DNA of 64,000 bases from Candidatus Aminicenantota bacterium (GTDB lineage: Bacteria; Acidobacteriota; Aminicenantia; S016-38), in the NCBI GenBank assembly GCA_027068075.1, contig JAMOUJ010000002.1:124001-188000 (forward strand), written 5' to 3'. Positions 1-8,260 of this stretch are shown here, in pieces. Position 1 is the first letter of the stretch. Each line of letters starts with the position of its first letter. The notes under the pieces were generated by a model. It was not told the DNA's origin and searched no databases. It was given only the letters and a program-made list of their open reading frames with translations. A program made the position numbers and the translations under genes.

Positions 1-150
1 TTCCCCCGCCACCTGGGCTATTACATTGGGTCCTCCCCCAGAGATCCTTCCGGAACCCCAGGCCACGAAAACGAAGAGGATGAAGACCCCTATAACCGCC
101 CAGAGGATTATATTTTTCATCACCTTGCTTTTTCTGAATTTCCTCAGCAT
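1..150 (-). CDS. PpiD/SurA_N-like peptidyl-prolyl isomerase, N-terminal fragment
   Basis: Only the first 50 codons are in the window; the gene continues past position 1. The visible protein begins MLRKFRKSKVMKNI, followed by one hydrophobic helix (about residues 13-32) and the sequence WGSG, then the start of a soluble region (ANVIAQV-like, residues 41-48). A short basic N-terminus, one signal-anchor helix and this WGSG/'VIAQVAGE' pattern are typical of membrane-anchored SurA_N/PpiD chaperone-isomerases that help exported proteins fold in the periplasm. An AGGAGG ribosome site lies just upstream. The ATG overlaps the stop codon of the propeller gene (TAATG), so it is the last visible gene of the operon. 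The catalytic domain is not visible, so the isomerase call rests on the N-terminus alone. Confidence 0.65.
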   Translation of the reverse strand, partial: MLRKFRKSKVMKNIILWAVIGVFILFVFVAWGSGRISGGGPNVIAQVAGE

Positions 151-2168
151 TATTTACCTCCTAAGGGAAGTGTTCTGGCGTTGCCGTGACGGTCCACCGC
201 CCGCAATGCCATTATGTCGTTTTTATTGAAGTTGAACTTTTCCTCCAGACCATCGTATAGGCCATCCTGGGGCCTGGCCAGGACCCAATGTTTTCCATCG
301 GTGGTGTAGTAGACTCCCTTCACCCCGCTTCCCCGATCCCTTACCACCACCACAAGCCCCTTGGAAGAGGAAGTCACCGAGATTTCAGGGGGGGTGTTGT
401 CCACCAGAAAACTTTCAGAGGTCCTGCTTACTTCCTGAGCCTCCTGGGAAGGATTGGAGGGAAGGTCCGAAGCCACCACCTCCACCCTGTACTCCCCGTC
501 GGGTAGAAAGGTAGTGTCCAGGGCGTAGTAGTTATCCTTCCATTCCTTTTCCATGGTGATTTTCGTTTTCTCTCCCTTAACGATTACTGTGTAAACCAGA
601 CCATCCCCATCGGGGTCCGAGGCTTTCCACATCACCGTCCGGTAACCCCGGCGGTAGGCCCTTTTCACCGCCAGTCCGGAGGTGGAAGGCCTGTCTCCCC
701 GCTCGTCGGAAAGCCCCCTTATCTTTTCCCGGGAATACTCCTTGAAAACCACATTGGGGGGATATAGTTTTATGGATTCTATCCTGGGGGGAAGGTTCAT
801 CTTCTTGTAAAAAACCTTGAGGGAGGTTAAAAAACCGTTGGGCGGTATTTTAACTTTCACCTGAAGATAACGGGCCGGGGAAGAAAGGATTTTTTCCCCG
901 GAGGAAATTCCAGGGGTCCATCCTTCCCAGGTGGAATCCGGGGTGGCCGAGTTTCCGCTCCTGGTGTAAACCTCCACGCCCTGGCCCCGGAAGTAGATTC
1001 TTCCCCATCGGCTCTGACCTCCCCCATCCAGAACATCAGAGAGGTAGTATCCTCCCTCCTTTACGGACTCCATCCTATAAATTCCCGTAGGGGTGGAGGT
1101 GATTATGTAGAGCCTGTCGGCGGGATGGAGCAACCGGACTTCCCTGGCCTCCACCTCTTCCACCAGATCTCCCTTGTAGAAGTCCACCATCTTAAAAACC
1201 CTGGCCCTGTCTCCCCCGGTGGCTGCATAGAGGTCTCCCCTGTAAACGGCCAGGGAGGATACATACTTATGGGGATTTTCCCAGAACACCAGGGCCTTCC
1301 TGGTGGCAGGGTCTATCTGATATACATAACTTCCCCCCTGCCTGAAAATCCGACTCCTCGGTTTTTTACCGGAGGATTTGGGGGTGACGGTTATCTCCAC
1401 GGCAGAGGTGTTAGAGCGCTGCGGAAGTATTATTTTTTCCCTTCCGGATACTCTTCCCTGGGTGGCGGCGTATATCTTTCCCTTCCAGAAGGTTATGGAA
1501 CTCACTTCTTCGTATGGGGATTCCCACAAAAGGGTGGTTCCCTTGCCGTCGTAAAGATAAACCCTGCCTCTGCCGGAGGTGGCAAGGTATATGTTTCCGC
1601 CTTCAAATACGAAATCAAGAATCTGGCTGTCGGGAAGTTCCGCTATTTTCTGCCCGGCCCCCTGGAGGTCTATTTTATACAGGGTGGAGGGTTTCCCCGT
1701 GGCAGCGTACAAAAACCCGTTGTGAAATTTGAGTTTCCATATAAACCTCCCCTCGGGGTCAAAAAACTCCTCCACTTTATCTCCCTTGACCTGATAGATT
1801 TTCCCCCGGGGAGATGTGGCGAAATAAATGTAGCCCCGGGAATCCCTGGCCACGGTGTAGATGTCCAGTTCCGGAGCATCGTAAACCAGGTGAACCTTTC
1901 CGTCGGGGTCTATCCGGTAAAATCGGCCCTCGTGGCCCGTTCCCACCCAGAAGCGGGAACCATCCTGAAGAAAACTCAGGACAAAATCCTCCTTAACATC
2001 CGCCAGCCTGGTGAGTTTAAAGGAGGGCCTCAACACGCCATCCCAGGAGAGGGAAACCCCCTCCAGGGTGCCCTTGAGAAAATGGGAGGCATCCTCCCTC
2101 TTCCACACCCTGGTGGTGCTGGCCACCACCGAAAAATAAACAAAAAACAAAATCCATATTCTTCTCAT
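150..2168 (-). CDS. Exported beta-propeller-like protein
   Basis: 672 residues with an N-terminal signal peptide (MRRIWILFFVYFSVVAST). Residues about 60-350 contain repeated short motifs of the form 'G.IY.AT..G.VY..D' (for example GYIYFATSPRGKIYQV and GNIYLATSGRGRVYLY), as expected for a beta-propeller of six or seven blades. The C-terminal third (about 500-672) has Ig/FN3-like strands, including SDPDGD-type and 'DNTPPEISV' motifs. No catalytic motif is evident. It probably acts in the periplasm or at the cell surface as a binding or scaffold protein. It overlaps the S55 gene by 4 nt (ATGA) and the ppiD-like gene at its stop, so the three appear co-translated. The substrate or partner is unknown. 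Confidence 0.7.
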   Translation of the reverse strand: MRRIWILFFVYFSVVASTTRVWKREDASHFLKGTLEGVSLSWDGVLRPSFKLTRLADVKEDFVLSFLQDGSRFWVGTGHEGRFYRIDPDGKVHLVYDAPELDIYTVARDSRGYIYFATSPRGKIYQVKGDKVEEFFDPEGRFIWKLKFHNGFLYAATGKPSTLYKIDLQGAGQKIAELPDSQILDFVFEGGNIYLATSGRGRVYLYDGKGTTLLWESPYEEVSSITFWKGKIYAATQGRVSGREKIILPQRSNTSAVEITVTPKSSGKKPRSRIFRQGGSYVYQIDPATRKALVFWENPHKYVSSLAVYRGDLYAATGGDRARVFKMVDFYKGDLVEEVEAREVRLLHPADRLYIITSTPTGIYRMESVKEGGYYLSDVLDGGGQSRWGRIYFRGQGVEVYTRSGNSATPDSTWEGWTPGISSGEKILSSPARYLQVKVKIPPNGFLTSLKVFYKKMNLPPRIESIKLYPPNVVFKEYSREKIRGLSDERGDRPSTSGLAVKRAYRRGYRTVMWKASDPDGDGLVYTVIVKGEKTKITMEKEWKDNYYALDTTFLPDGEYRVEVVASDLPSNPSQEAQEVSRTSESFLVDNTPPEISVTSSSKGLVVVVRDRGSGVKGVYYTTDGKHWVLARPQDGLYDGLEEKFNFNKNDIMALRAVDRHGNARTLPLGGK

Positions 2169-3889
2169 TCCCGTCTCCTTGTGGAGAATTTAATCAGTTT
2201 GTTTCCCCGAAGGAACCAGGGAAGTTCCGCGGTGTACTCTATCACCGTGCTCATGGGGGTTTTTCTTCCGGTGTAGGATGTGTAGGGTGAGGTGTACAGT
2301 TCCATGAGGGTGGGGGGCAGGGAGGGCAATTCTTCTCCCTTGAGAAACACGGAGGGTTTCTTCACGAAGAACTTAAAATACAGGCGGTTGTTTTTCCTCA
2401 GGTTGTTCAAAACCCTGAGTAACCTCTGAAAAGACGGTGGGTAAACCCCGGCACCTTTGTAATACCTGGCCTCCCATTTTAGCAGGTCCTGGGCCGAAGA
2501 GACCAGGAGGTACAGGTCCTGGCCCGGGGCAACTTCGGGGATTTTAACCGGATAGGTCTTAGATATCAGTTTGCCGTTCTTGGGCTGAATGAAAACGGTG
2601 ATGGGAACCCTTTCCCCGGCCTTTACCCGGTATTCAGGGGCCCATATCCTGGAAATGGTGGCGGTTCTGTCCTCCTCAAAGACCTCGTAGTTGAGGTTTA
2701 TGGAATCTATGTCCGCCCTTTTGTAAGGATTGTTCACCAGGTAATAAAGTACTGCGGCATCCAGGCCCAGCACCTCGCTGGAGTTCTTCCCCACGAATAT
2801 GTCGTTTACGAAAACATTGTGGCCCTCCTTCAGGGCTATGTTTCCCTTCACCCTCAGGGTAATGTTTCCGTAATCCTTGGCCTCGGTGGTGAGAAGGTAC
2901 TGCTCTATCACCATCATCAAAGCCGGGGAAAGAAGGGGGTCGGAGGTCAGCCAGAAGTTGAACTCCTTATCAAGCCTTTCGGAGGAGAATTTGAACCTCA
3001 CCGGTATGTAGCGGGGAAGTTTTCCCAGTTCACCCACCACGGCCCTGCTTCTATCCTCAAAGGCTCCTCCCACCAGGTAAAGGGGCTGAATGATCTTAAA
3101 GGGGGAGGAATAGGACTTCACCACGGCCACCACCCTGGACCTGGAAAGGAAATAATTGACCCGGCCCAGGTTGTAAAGGGGATGCCCGAATATGTAAACC
3201 CTGTCCCCCTTCCGGTAAACCACGGTCCCTCCGGCGGAAATCTCTATATCTCCGGCGGTCAAAAGGACCGAAACGGCGTCCCCGGGGTCCAGCACCCGCT
3301 GCTTCATGGAGAGGTCCATGGAAGGGCCGGTGGATGGGGCAAGGGTGAAATTGGCCCTTTCCGCCAGGGCCTTAAGGTAAGGAGATGAAAAATTGGCGGA
3401 AAGGGGAAGGGGCAGGGGACTCATGCCTCCCACCTTCTCCGGAGGCTCCAGGGCCCTGGTGAGTTCAGCAAAACTCATCCTCTTTTTAATGAGGTTGGGG
3501 GAACCCTTCCCGTCCCTGGAAGGAAGCCTACCTTCCCTAACCACCGCTTCAACGGGAACTATTCCAGCAATGGGTTCTCTGGAAAACTGAAATCCGTAGG
3601 CCACCGCCCCCAGAAGTTTTCCATCAATGTAAACCGGGCTTCCGCTCATGCCGGCGATCACCCCTCCGCCTTCCACATATTCCCCGTCCAGGCGGGCAAT
3701 AATCAGGGGAAAATCGCTGCTGATGTTGTTTACAATCCCCAGGATTTCCACCCCGAATTTTACAGGTTTTTCCCCTTTAAAAACCGAATAGCCGTATCCC
3801 TTGAGGCCCGGCTTTACGCTGGAGAGGGGAAAAAATTCTGACGAAACCAGAAAAAAGGCCAAAAACAGAAGAACGAAAAATTTCTTCAT
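2165..3889 (-). CDS. SpoIVB/S55-type exported serine peptidase-like protein
   Basis: 574 residues with a signal peptide (first about 20 residues). Residues 25-120 hold the S55 signature: KPGLKGYG, then GVIAGMSGSPVYIDGK (Ser near residue 82), followed by GAVAYGF and 'PIAGIVPVEAV'. A second conserved motif, YIFGHPLYNLG, is near residue 236. In Bacillus SpoIVB, the family founder, the catalytic His lies before the GMSGSP serine; here the candidate His (GHP) lies after it. The family assignment is secure from GMSGSP, but whether the protein is an active protease is inference. It is probably periplasmic. It sits 33 nt after lepA and overlaps the propeller gene by 4 nt. SpoIVB itself serves sporulation, but nothing else here suggests spores. 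Confidence 0.8.
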   Translation of the reverse strand: MKKFFVLLFLAFFLVSSEFFPLSSVKPGLKGYGYSVFKGEKPVKFGVEILGIVNNISSDFPLIIARLDGEYVEGGGVIAGMSGSPVYIDGKLLGAVAYGFQFSREPIAGIVPVEAVVREGRLPSRDGKGSPNLIKKRMSFAELTRALEPPEKVGGMSPLPLPLSANFSSPYLKALAERANFTLAPSTGPSMDLSMKQRVLDPGDAVSVLLTAGDIEISAGGTVVYRKGDRVYIFGHPLYNLGRVNYFLSRSRVVAVVKSYSSPFKIIQPLYLVGGAFEDRSRAVVGELGKLPRYIPVRFKFSSERLDKEFNFWLTSDPLLSPALMMVIEQYLLTTEAKDYGNITLRVKGNIALKEGHNVFVNDIFVGKNSSEVLGLDAAVLYYLVNNPYKRADIDSINLNYEVFEEDRTATISRIWAPEYRVKAGERVPITVFIQPKNGKLISKTYPVKIPEVAPGQDLYLLVSSAQDLLKWEARYYKGAGVYPPSFQRLLRVLNNLRKNNRLYFKFFVKKPSVFLKGEELPSLPPTLMELYTSPYTSYTGRKTPMSTVIEYTAELPWFLRGNKLIKFSTRRRE

Positions 3890-3922
3890 AGGAAGTAAAT
3901 TTTAAACCCTGAGTATTTTTTG

Positions 3923-5722
3923 TCAATCTTCATCGGAAGCCATTATGGTAAGGAAGGCCTCCTGGGGGATGTCCACCCTCCCGATCCTCTTCATCCGCTT
4001 TTTTCCCTCCTTCTGCTTTTCCAGGAGTTTTCTTTTACGGGTCACATCTCCCCCGTAGCACTTGGCCAGGACATCCTTGCGGACCGGTTTTACCGTCTCC
4101 CGGGCTATCACCTTCTTCCCCACCGCCGCCTGGATCACCACCTCAAACAACTGGCGGGGGATTATCTTCCTCAGTTTTGAGACCACCTCTCGGCCCTTCT
4201 CGTAGGCCTTGCTCTTTTCCACGATGAAGGAAAGGGCCTCCACAGGCTCGCCGTTTATCAAAATGTCCAGTTTCACCAGGTTTCCCGGTCTGAACCCTAT
4301 GAATTCGTAATCCATGGAGGCGTATCCTCTGGTCAGGGACTTAAGTTTGTTGAAGAAGTCGTAGATGATCTCCGAAAGGGGAATTTCGTAGGTCATCATG
4401 ACCCGATGAGGGGAAATGTATTCCATTTTCTTTTGAATTCCCCTCCGGTCCAGGGCCAGTTTCATCACCGCCCCCACATATTCGTCCGGGGTTATGATTA
4501 TGAGGTTCACATAGGGCTCCTCTATCCTCTCTATTTTTTCCCGGGGGGGAAGTTGTGAAGGACTCTCTATCTCCAGTTCCCGCCCATCGGTGGTGTAAAC
4601 CCTGTAACTCACCGAGGGGGCCGTGGTAATAACCTTAACCCCGTATTCCCTTTCCAACCGCTCCTGGACTATTTCCCTGTGGAGCATGCCCAGGAAACCG
4701 CAGCGAAAACCCATGCCCAGGGCCTGGCTTTTTTCCACCTCAAAGGTCAGGGAGGAATCGTTCAGGGCCAGTTTTTCCAGGGCATCCCTCAGGTCTTCAA
4801 AGGTGTAACCGTCGGCGGGATAAAGGCCGGCGTAAACCATGGGTTTCATCCTCCGGAATCCCGGTAGGGGCTCCGCCGCAGGCCTTTTCTCCTCGGTGAT
4901 GGTATCCCCTATCATCACCTCTCTTATGTTCTTTATGCTGGCGATAACCAGTCCGGCCTCCCCCGTGGAAATGGCCTCCACCTTTTTGTACTTGGGCGTT
5001 AAAACCCCAAGTTCCGTAACTTCCCTTACCGCTCCGCCCTGCATAAATTTAATTCTCATGCCCGGACGAATTTCTCCGTCCACCACCCTGACTAAGGTTA
5101 TCACCCCCCGGTAGTTATCAAACCAGGAATCAAAAACCAGGGCCCTGAGGGGTCCCCTGGCCTCTCCCCCGGGAGGAGGGATCCGCTCCACTATGGCCTG
5201 CAAAACCTTGTCCACATTGGTGCCGTACTTGGCGCTGACCATAATGGCCTCCTCCGCCGGAATGCCTATTAGGTTTTCCAGTTGAGAAAGGACCCTGTCC
5301 ACATCGGCGTTGGGGAGGTCTATCTTGTTGACGACCGGGATCAAAACCAGGTCGTTTTCCAGGGCCAGATAGGTGTTGGCCAAGGTCTGAGCCTCCACCC
5401 CCTGGGTGGCGTCTATGACCAGCAGGGCCCCTTCGCAGGCGGCCAGGGACCGGGAAACCTCGTAACTGAAGTCCACATGACCAGGGGTATCAATGAGGTT
5501 AAGTTGATATTCCTTGCCCTGATGCCTGTATTTTAGACGGACGAAATGGGCCTTTATGGTGATGCCCTTTTCCCTTTCCAGGTCCATGGAATCCAGGACC
5601 TGATCCTCCATTTCCCTCTTGGAAAGGGCACCGGTAATTTCCAGGAAACGGTCCGCCAGGGTGGACTTCCCGTGGTCAATGTGGGCTATTATGGAAAAAT
5701 TCCTTATCCTTTCCCTTTCCAT
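3923..5722 (-). CDS. lepA: Elongation factor 4 (LepA), ribosomal back-translocase GTPase
   Basis: 599 residues, the normal length of LepA. The GTPase motifs are complete: [10 protein letters not shown] (G1, residues 12-21), DTPGHVDFS (G3, about 78) and NKIDLPNAD (G4, about 132). The LepA-specific C-terminal region is present ([19 protein letters not shown]; ending [18 protein letters not shown]). LepA binds the ribosome and acts on stalled or mis-translocated complexes and initiation. The gene overlaps the end of the ROK gene by 19 nt and is followed by the S55 gene after 33 nt, so it lies in the envelope operon. Confidence 0.97.
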   Translation of the reverse strand: MERERIRNFSIIAHIDHGKSTLADRFLEITGALSKREMEDQVLDSMDLEREKGITIKAHFVRLKYRHQGKEYQLNLIDTPGHVDFSYEVSRSLAACEGALLVIDATQGVEAQTLANTYLALENDLVLIPVVNKIDLPNADVDRVLSQLENLIGIPAEEAIMVSAKYGTNVDKVLQAIVERIPPPGGEARGPLRALVFDSWFDNYRGVITLVRVVDGEIRPGMRIKFMQGGAVREVTELGVLTPKYKKVEAISTGEAGLVIASIKNIREVMIGDTITEEKRPAAEPLPGFRRMKPMVYAGLYPADGYTFEDLRDALEKLALNDSSLTFEVEKSQALGMGFRCGFLGMLHREIVQERLEREYGVKVITTAPSVSYRVYTTDGRELEIESPSQLPPREKIERIEEPYVNLIIITPDEYVGAVMKLALDRRGIQKKMEYISPHRVMMTYEIPLSEIIYDFFNKLKSLTRGYASMDYEFIGFRPGNLVKLDILINGEPVEALSFIVEKSKAYEKGREVVSKLRKIIPRQLFEVVIQAAVGKKVIARETVKPVRKDVLAKCYGGDVTRKRKLLEKQKEGKKRMKRIGRVDIPQEAFLTIMASDED

Positions 5723-6585
5723 CCGTAGGCCGCCGCCCCCACAACCCCTGCCTTTTTAAGCAGGAGTGCGGGCATTATTTTTGGACGAGAGTAACGGTAA
5801 ACATAGGAATTGGCTTCCAGAAAGGCCAACATGGGCTCCCGGAGGAGTTCAAAGGAGAGGGAAAGACCTCCCCCAAGAATCACCGCCTGGGGATCAAGGA
5901 CATTTATCAGGGAAGCGAGACCCACCCCCAGCCACCGTCCCACATCCTCAAAGACCTCCTGGGCCTCCTTTTCCCCCTCCCTGGCCCTCTTGGAAATTTC
6001 CCTGCCGGTGAGGCTCAAGCCGGTCCTCTCTCTGTATTTGCGCACCAGGGCCGAAACCGAGGCCTCCGTCTCCCAGCACCCATGGGAGCCACAACCGCAC
6101 TTCACCCCCATGGAATTCACCCTTATGTGGCCCACCTCCCAGGCGAATCCCCGGGCACCGGTGGGAACCTCGCTCCGCAGGAAAAAACCTCCTCCGATGC
6201 CCGTTCCCAGGGTGACCATAAGAAAATTATCCAGGCCCCTTCCGTTTCCGAAAAAGGCCTCCCCGAAGGTGGCCACCGTGGCGTCGTTGTGTATTCTGGC
6301 CCCGGGAAAAACTTCCCTCACCACCTCCCCCACCCTCGCCTCCTGAAGGAAGGGGATGTTGGGGGCGAAGCGTATGGTCTGGGTTTCTTCCTCCCACAGG
6401 CCGGGAACCCCCACCCCCACGCTGTGGTAGACGGGGAATTTTTCCTTTATTTCCATGAGAATCCCCTGAAATTCCACCAGGGTGGAAGGGGTCTTCCAGG
6501 AAGAGGTTTCCTTAAGTTCTCCGGTTTCCGTAACTATTCCTGCGTCTATGTCCGTTCCACCTACATCTATTCCCAGCAAGTTCAT
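5704..6585 (-). CDS. ROK family sugar kinase (glucokinase-like)
   Basis: 293 residues. The N-terminus has the phosphate-binding motif [17 protein letters not shown] second glycine-rich ATP motif, [12 protein letters not shown], is near residue 125. The ROK zinc motif is intact: EVGHIRV (His about 152) and [14 protein letters not shown] (Cys about 160-167). [11 protein letters not shown] carries the expected catalytic Asp. ROK enzymes phosphorylate glucose, N-acetylmannosamine and similar sugars in the cytoplasm; the substrate cannot be read here, and glucokinase is the commonest role for stand-alone proteins of this size without an HTH domain. It starts within the tatA stop (ATGA) and overlaps lepA by 19 nt. 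Confidence 0.88.
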   Translation of the reverse strand: MNLLGIDVGGTDIDAGIVTETGELKETSSWKTPSTLVEFQGILMEIKEKFPVYHSVGVGVPGLWEEETQTIRFAPNIPFLQEARVGEVVREVFPGARIHNDATVATFGEAFFGNGRGLDNFLMVTLGTGIGGGFFLRSEVPTGARGFAWEVGHIRVNSMGVKCGCGSHGCWETEASVSALVRKYRERTGLSLTGREISKRAREGEKEAQEVFEDVGRWLGVGLASLINVLDPQAVILGGGLSLSFELLREPMLAFLEANSYVYRYSRPKIMPALLLKKAGVVGAAAYGWKGKG

Positions 6586-6734
6586 TTCTTCTTTTCATCT
6601 TCCCCTGAAAGTCCTTTCTTGAAGTTTCTTATGGCCTCGCCGATACCCCTTCCCAGGGCCGGCAGTTTTCTTCCGCCGAATATAACGAGAACTATGAGGA
6701 GTATTAATAGAATTTCCCCTAAGCCCAAACTCAT
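6582..6734 (-). CDS. tatA: Twin-arginine translocase subunit TatA/E
   Basis: A 50-residue protein. It begins MSLGLGEILLILLIVLVIFG: a short periplasmic end, one transmembrane helix (about residues 6-19) and the invariant FG hinge (residues 19-20). The amphipathic helix GRKLPALGRGIGEAIRNFKK follows, then a short charged tail. This is the full TatA/E architecture, at the short end of the family. TatA oligomers form the protein-conducting pore for folded substrates. Both ends overlap neighbours by ATGA junctions, coupling it to the coiled-coil gene upstream and the ROK gene downstream. No tatC is in the window. Confidence 0.92.
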   Translation of the reverse strand: MSLGLGEILLILLIVLVIFGGRKLPALGRGIGEAIRNFKKGLSGEDEKKK

Positions 6735-7996
6735 TTCAGAACTATTACTATTTTGTTGTTTTTAAATTTTTCTGGCTTCAGTATCTGGATCTGGATTTGC
6801 TGCCCATCGGGGGAAGGTATCACCATGTAGTCCACCCCTAACTGGTAGAAATCCTTGGGAAGAATCCAGGCTCCCTTTATTTTCGGAACCCCGAAATCGG
6901 AGGCTTTGAGAACTATTATGGTGGAGTTTCTGAGGTCCAGCCTGTTGGGGAAAAGGGAGGGGGAAAGGTTTTTGATCTTGGTGGAGGTGAGAAAGCCTCC
7001 TTTGATAATCCCCGCCTTTTTCAACTGGGCCTTGGTCCCCACCGCATACCACACGGAGTTCAGCCGGGACTCCAGGTCCGCCACCCTGGAGGAAAGTTCC
7101 GCCAGTTGTCGGGAAAGGCGGTTTCTCTCCTCCTGGAGCATCACCACATCCTCCTGGAGTTGTTTTTTCCGGGATTCCAGTTCCGCCACCTGGGCTTCCA
7201 GGCTTTTTTTCACCTGGGCCAGTTGTTCCGCCTTCTTCTCGGCCTTCTCCTTGGCGCTGACCAGTTCCTGTTTTTTCCTCCGTTTAATTTCGTTGGGGCT
7301 TATGGGAGCATCCCCCTGGGTCACGAAGGTTCCGAACACATCCGCCTCAGGGTCGTAGAAATTCCAGACCTTAAACCCGGGAACCAGATAATCAAATATG
7401 TTCACCCGACTTATCAGTTTGGAGGCCTTGTCCGGAGGAAGGTTGTATTGCTTCGTCAGAAAGTCCATGGCTATTTTCATGTGGGTATCTCCCCTCTTCA
7501 CCACCACGGGCCGGGGAAGTTTTTTCTCAATGTTGGCAAGTTCCTCCTTCATCTTCTGGATGTCCTTTTCCTTCTCCACGATGGACTTCAAAAGCCCCTT
7601 GTAAGAAACATCTTCCTCCTTCTCCAGCCTTTCCTCCAGGGCCTTGACTTCTTCGGGCCCCAGGTCCATGGACTGGTAGATTTCCGGGGGAATTTCCACG
7701 CCCTGGGCCTTGGCGGTCTTTATGAGTTCAAACACTTCGTTCTGCTTTTTCTTTATCTGCTGCTCTATTTTATCCACCTTGGCCGCCATTTTTTTCATGT
7801 CCTCAAATTTCAACTGGGCACCCTTCTTTATCTTGAGGGAAGGCCCGGAAAGGAAGAGATAGGCCGCCACCGCGGCTATTATAACCAGGGCCGCCACCAG
7901 GGCTATCCATATAATAGCCCGGTTGGAACTTCTGGGGGCTTTCATATACCTGGTGCTATCGTTGACCTTTTCTTCGTCGTCAAATATGTTGGCCAT
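6731..7996 (-). CDS. Membrane-anchored coiled-coil protein with LysM-like segment
   Basis: 421 residues from the ATG at 7996, chosen because AAGGAGG lies 5 nt upstream; an earlier in-frame TTG at 8011 would place the SD inside the gene. Layout: cytoplasmic head (MANIFDDEEK), one transmembrane helix (about 28-50), a charged coiled coil (about 58-160), a segment starting VVVKRGDTHMKIAMDFL (about 163-200) that resembles a LysM motif, a second long coiled coil (about 230-310), and a C-terminal beta-rich region with 'WYAVGTKAQLKKAGII'. The last pattern is common in uncharacterised anchored coiled-coil proteins. Most of the protein should face the periplasm. It heads the operon with tatA; the function is unknown. 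Confidence 0.7.
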   Translation of the reverse strand: MANIFDDEEKVNDSTRYMKAPRSSNRAIIWIALVAALVIIAAVAAYLFLSGPSLKIKKGAQLKFEDMKKMAAKVDKIEQQIKKKQNEVFELIKTAKAQGVEIPPEIYQSMDLGPEEVKALEERLEKEEDVSYKGLLKSIVEKEKDIQKMKEELANIEKKLPRPVVVKRGDTHMKIAMDFLTKQYNLPPDKASKLISRVNIFDYLVPGFKVWNFYDPEADVFGTFVTQGDAPISPNEIKRRKKQELVSAKEKAEKKAEQLAQVKKSLEAQVAELESRKKQLQEDVVMLQEERNRLSRQLAELSSRVADLESRLNSVWYAVGTKAQLKKAGIIKGGFLTSTKIKNLSPSLFPNRLDLRNSTIIVLKASDFGVPKIKGAWILPKDFYQLGVDYMVIPSPDGQQIQIQILKPEKFKNNKIVIVLK

Positions 7997-8068
7997 TTTA
8001 ACCTCCTTCAAGGTTGCTAAGAAATTTTAACACACTGAGGGCAGGAAGGGAAATGCTCATGAGAGAAA

Positions 8069-8097
8069 TTGACCTCCGGGGAGGTTTCTGATAAAAT
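8069..8097 (+). promoter_or_regulatory. tRNA operon promoter (-35/-10)
   Basis: TTGACC at 8069-8074 and TAAAAT at 8092-8097, with a 17-nt spacer. The expected start site is about 8104, only 3 nt before the tRNA-Pro gene. This is one of the best housekeeping-type promoters in the window. Confidence 0.8.
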
Positions 8098-8106
8098 CTG
8101 CTTTTG

Positions 8107-8181
8107 CGGGGCGTGGCGCAGCCTGGTTAGCGCACCTGCCTTGGGAGCAGGGGGTCGGAGGTTCAAATCCTCTCGCCCCGA
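8107..8181 (+). tRNA. tRNA-Pro (anticodon TGG)
   Basis: Acceptor stem CGGGGCG (8107-8113) pairs with CGCCCCG (8174-8180), with discriminator A at 8181. The anticodon stem CCTGC/GCAGG encloses loop CTTGGGA, giving anticodon TGG (8142-8144). The T-arm contains GGTTCAAAT. CCA is not encoded and must be added enzymatically. The next tRNA follows after 5 nt, so the two are almost certainly cotranscribed. Confidence 0.95.
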
Positions 8182-8186
8182 GGGCG

Positions 8187-8260
8187 GCGCCCGTAGCTCA
8201 ACAGGATAGAGCAGCGGATTTCTAATCCGCCGGTTGGGGGTTCGAGTCCCTCCGGGCGCG
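8187..8260 (+). tRNA. tRNA-Arg (anticodon TCT)
   Basis: Acceptor stem GCGCCCG (8187-8193) pairs with CGGGCGC (8253-8259), with discriminator G at 8260. The anticodon stem GCGGA/TCCGC encloses loop TTTCTAA, giving anticodon TCT (8221-8223), which reads AGA/AGG, the arginine codons favoured here. The T-loop is GGTTCGAGTCC. CCA is not encoded. The opposing GH127 reading frame ends inside this gene, its stop codon overlapping the anticodon. Confidence 0.95.

Noticed and set aside
3-229. Plus-strand 67-codon frame at 26-229
   Set aside because: Antisense of the ppiD-like gene and the end of the propeller gene.
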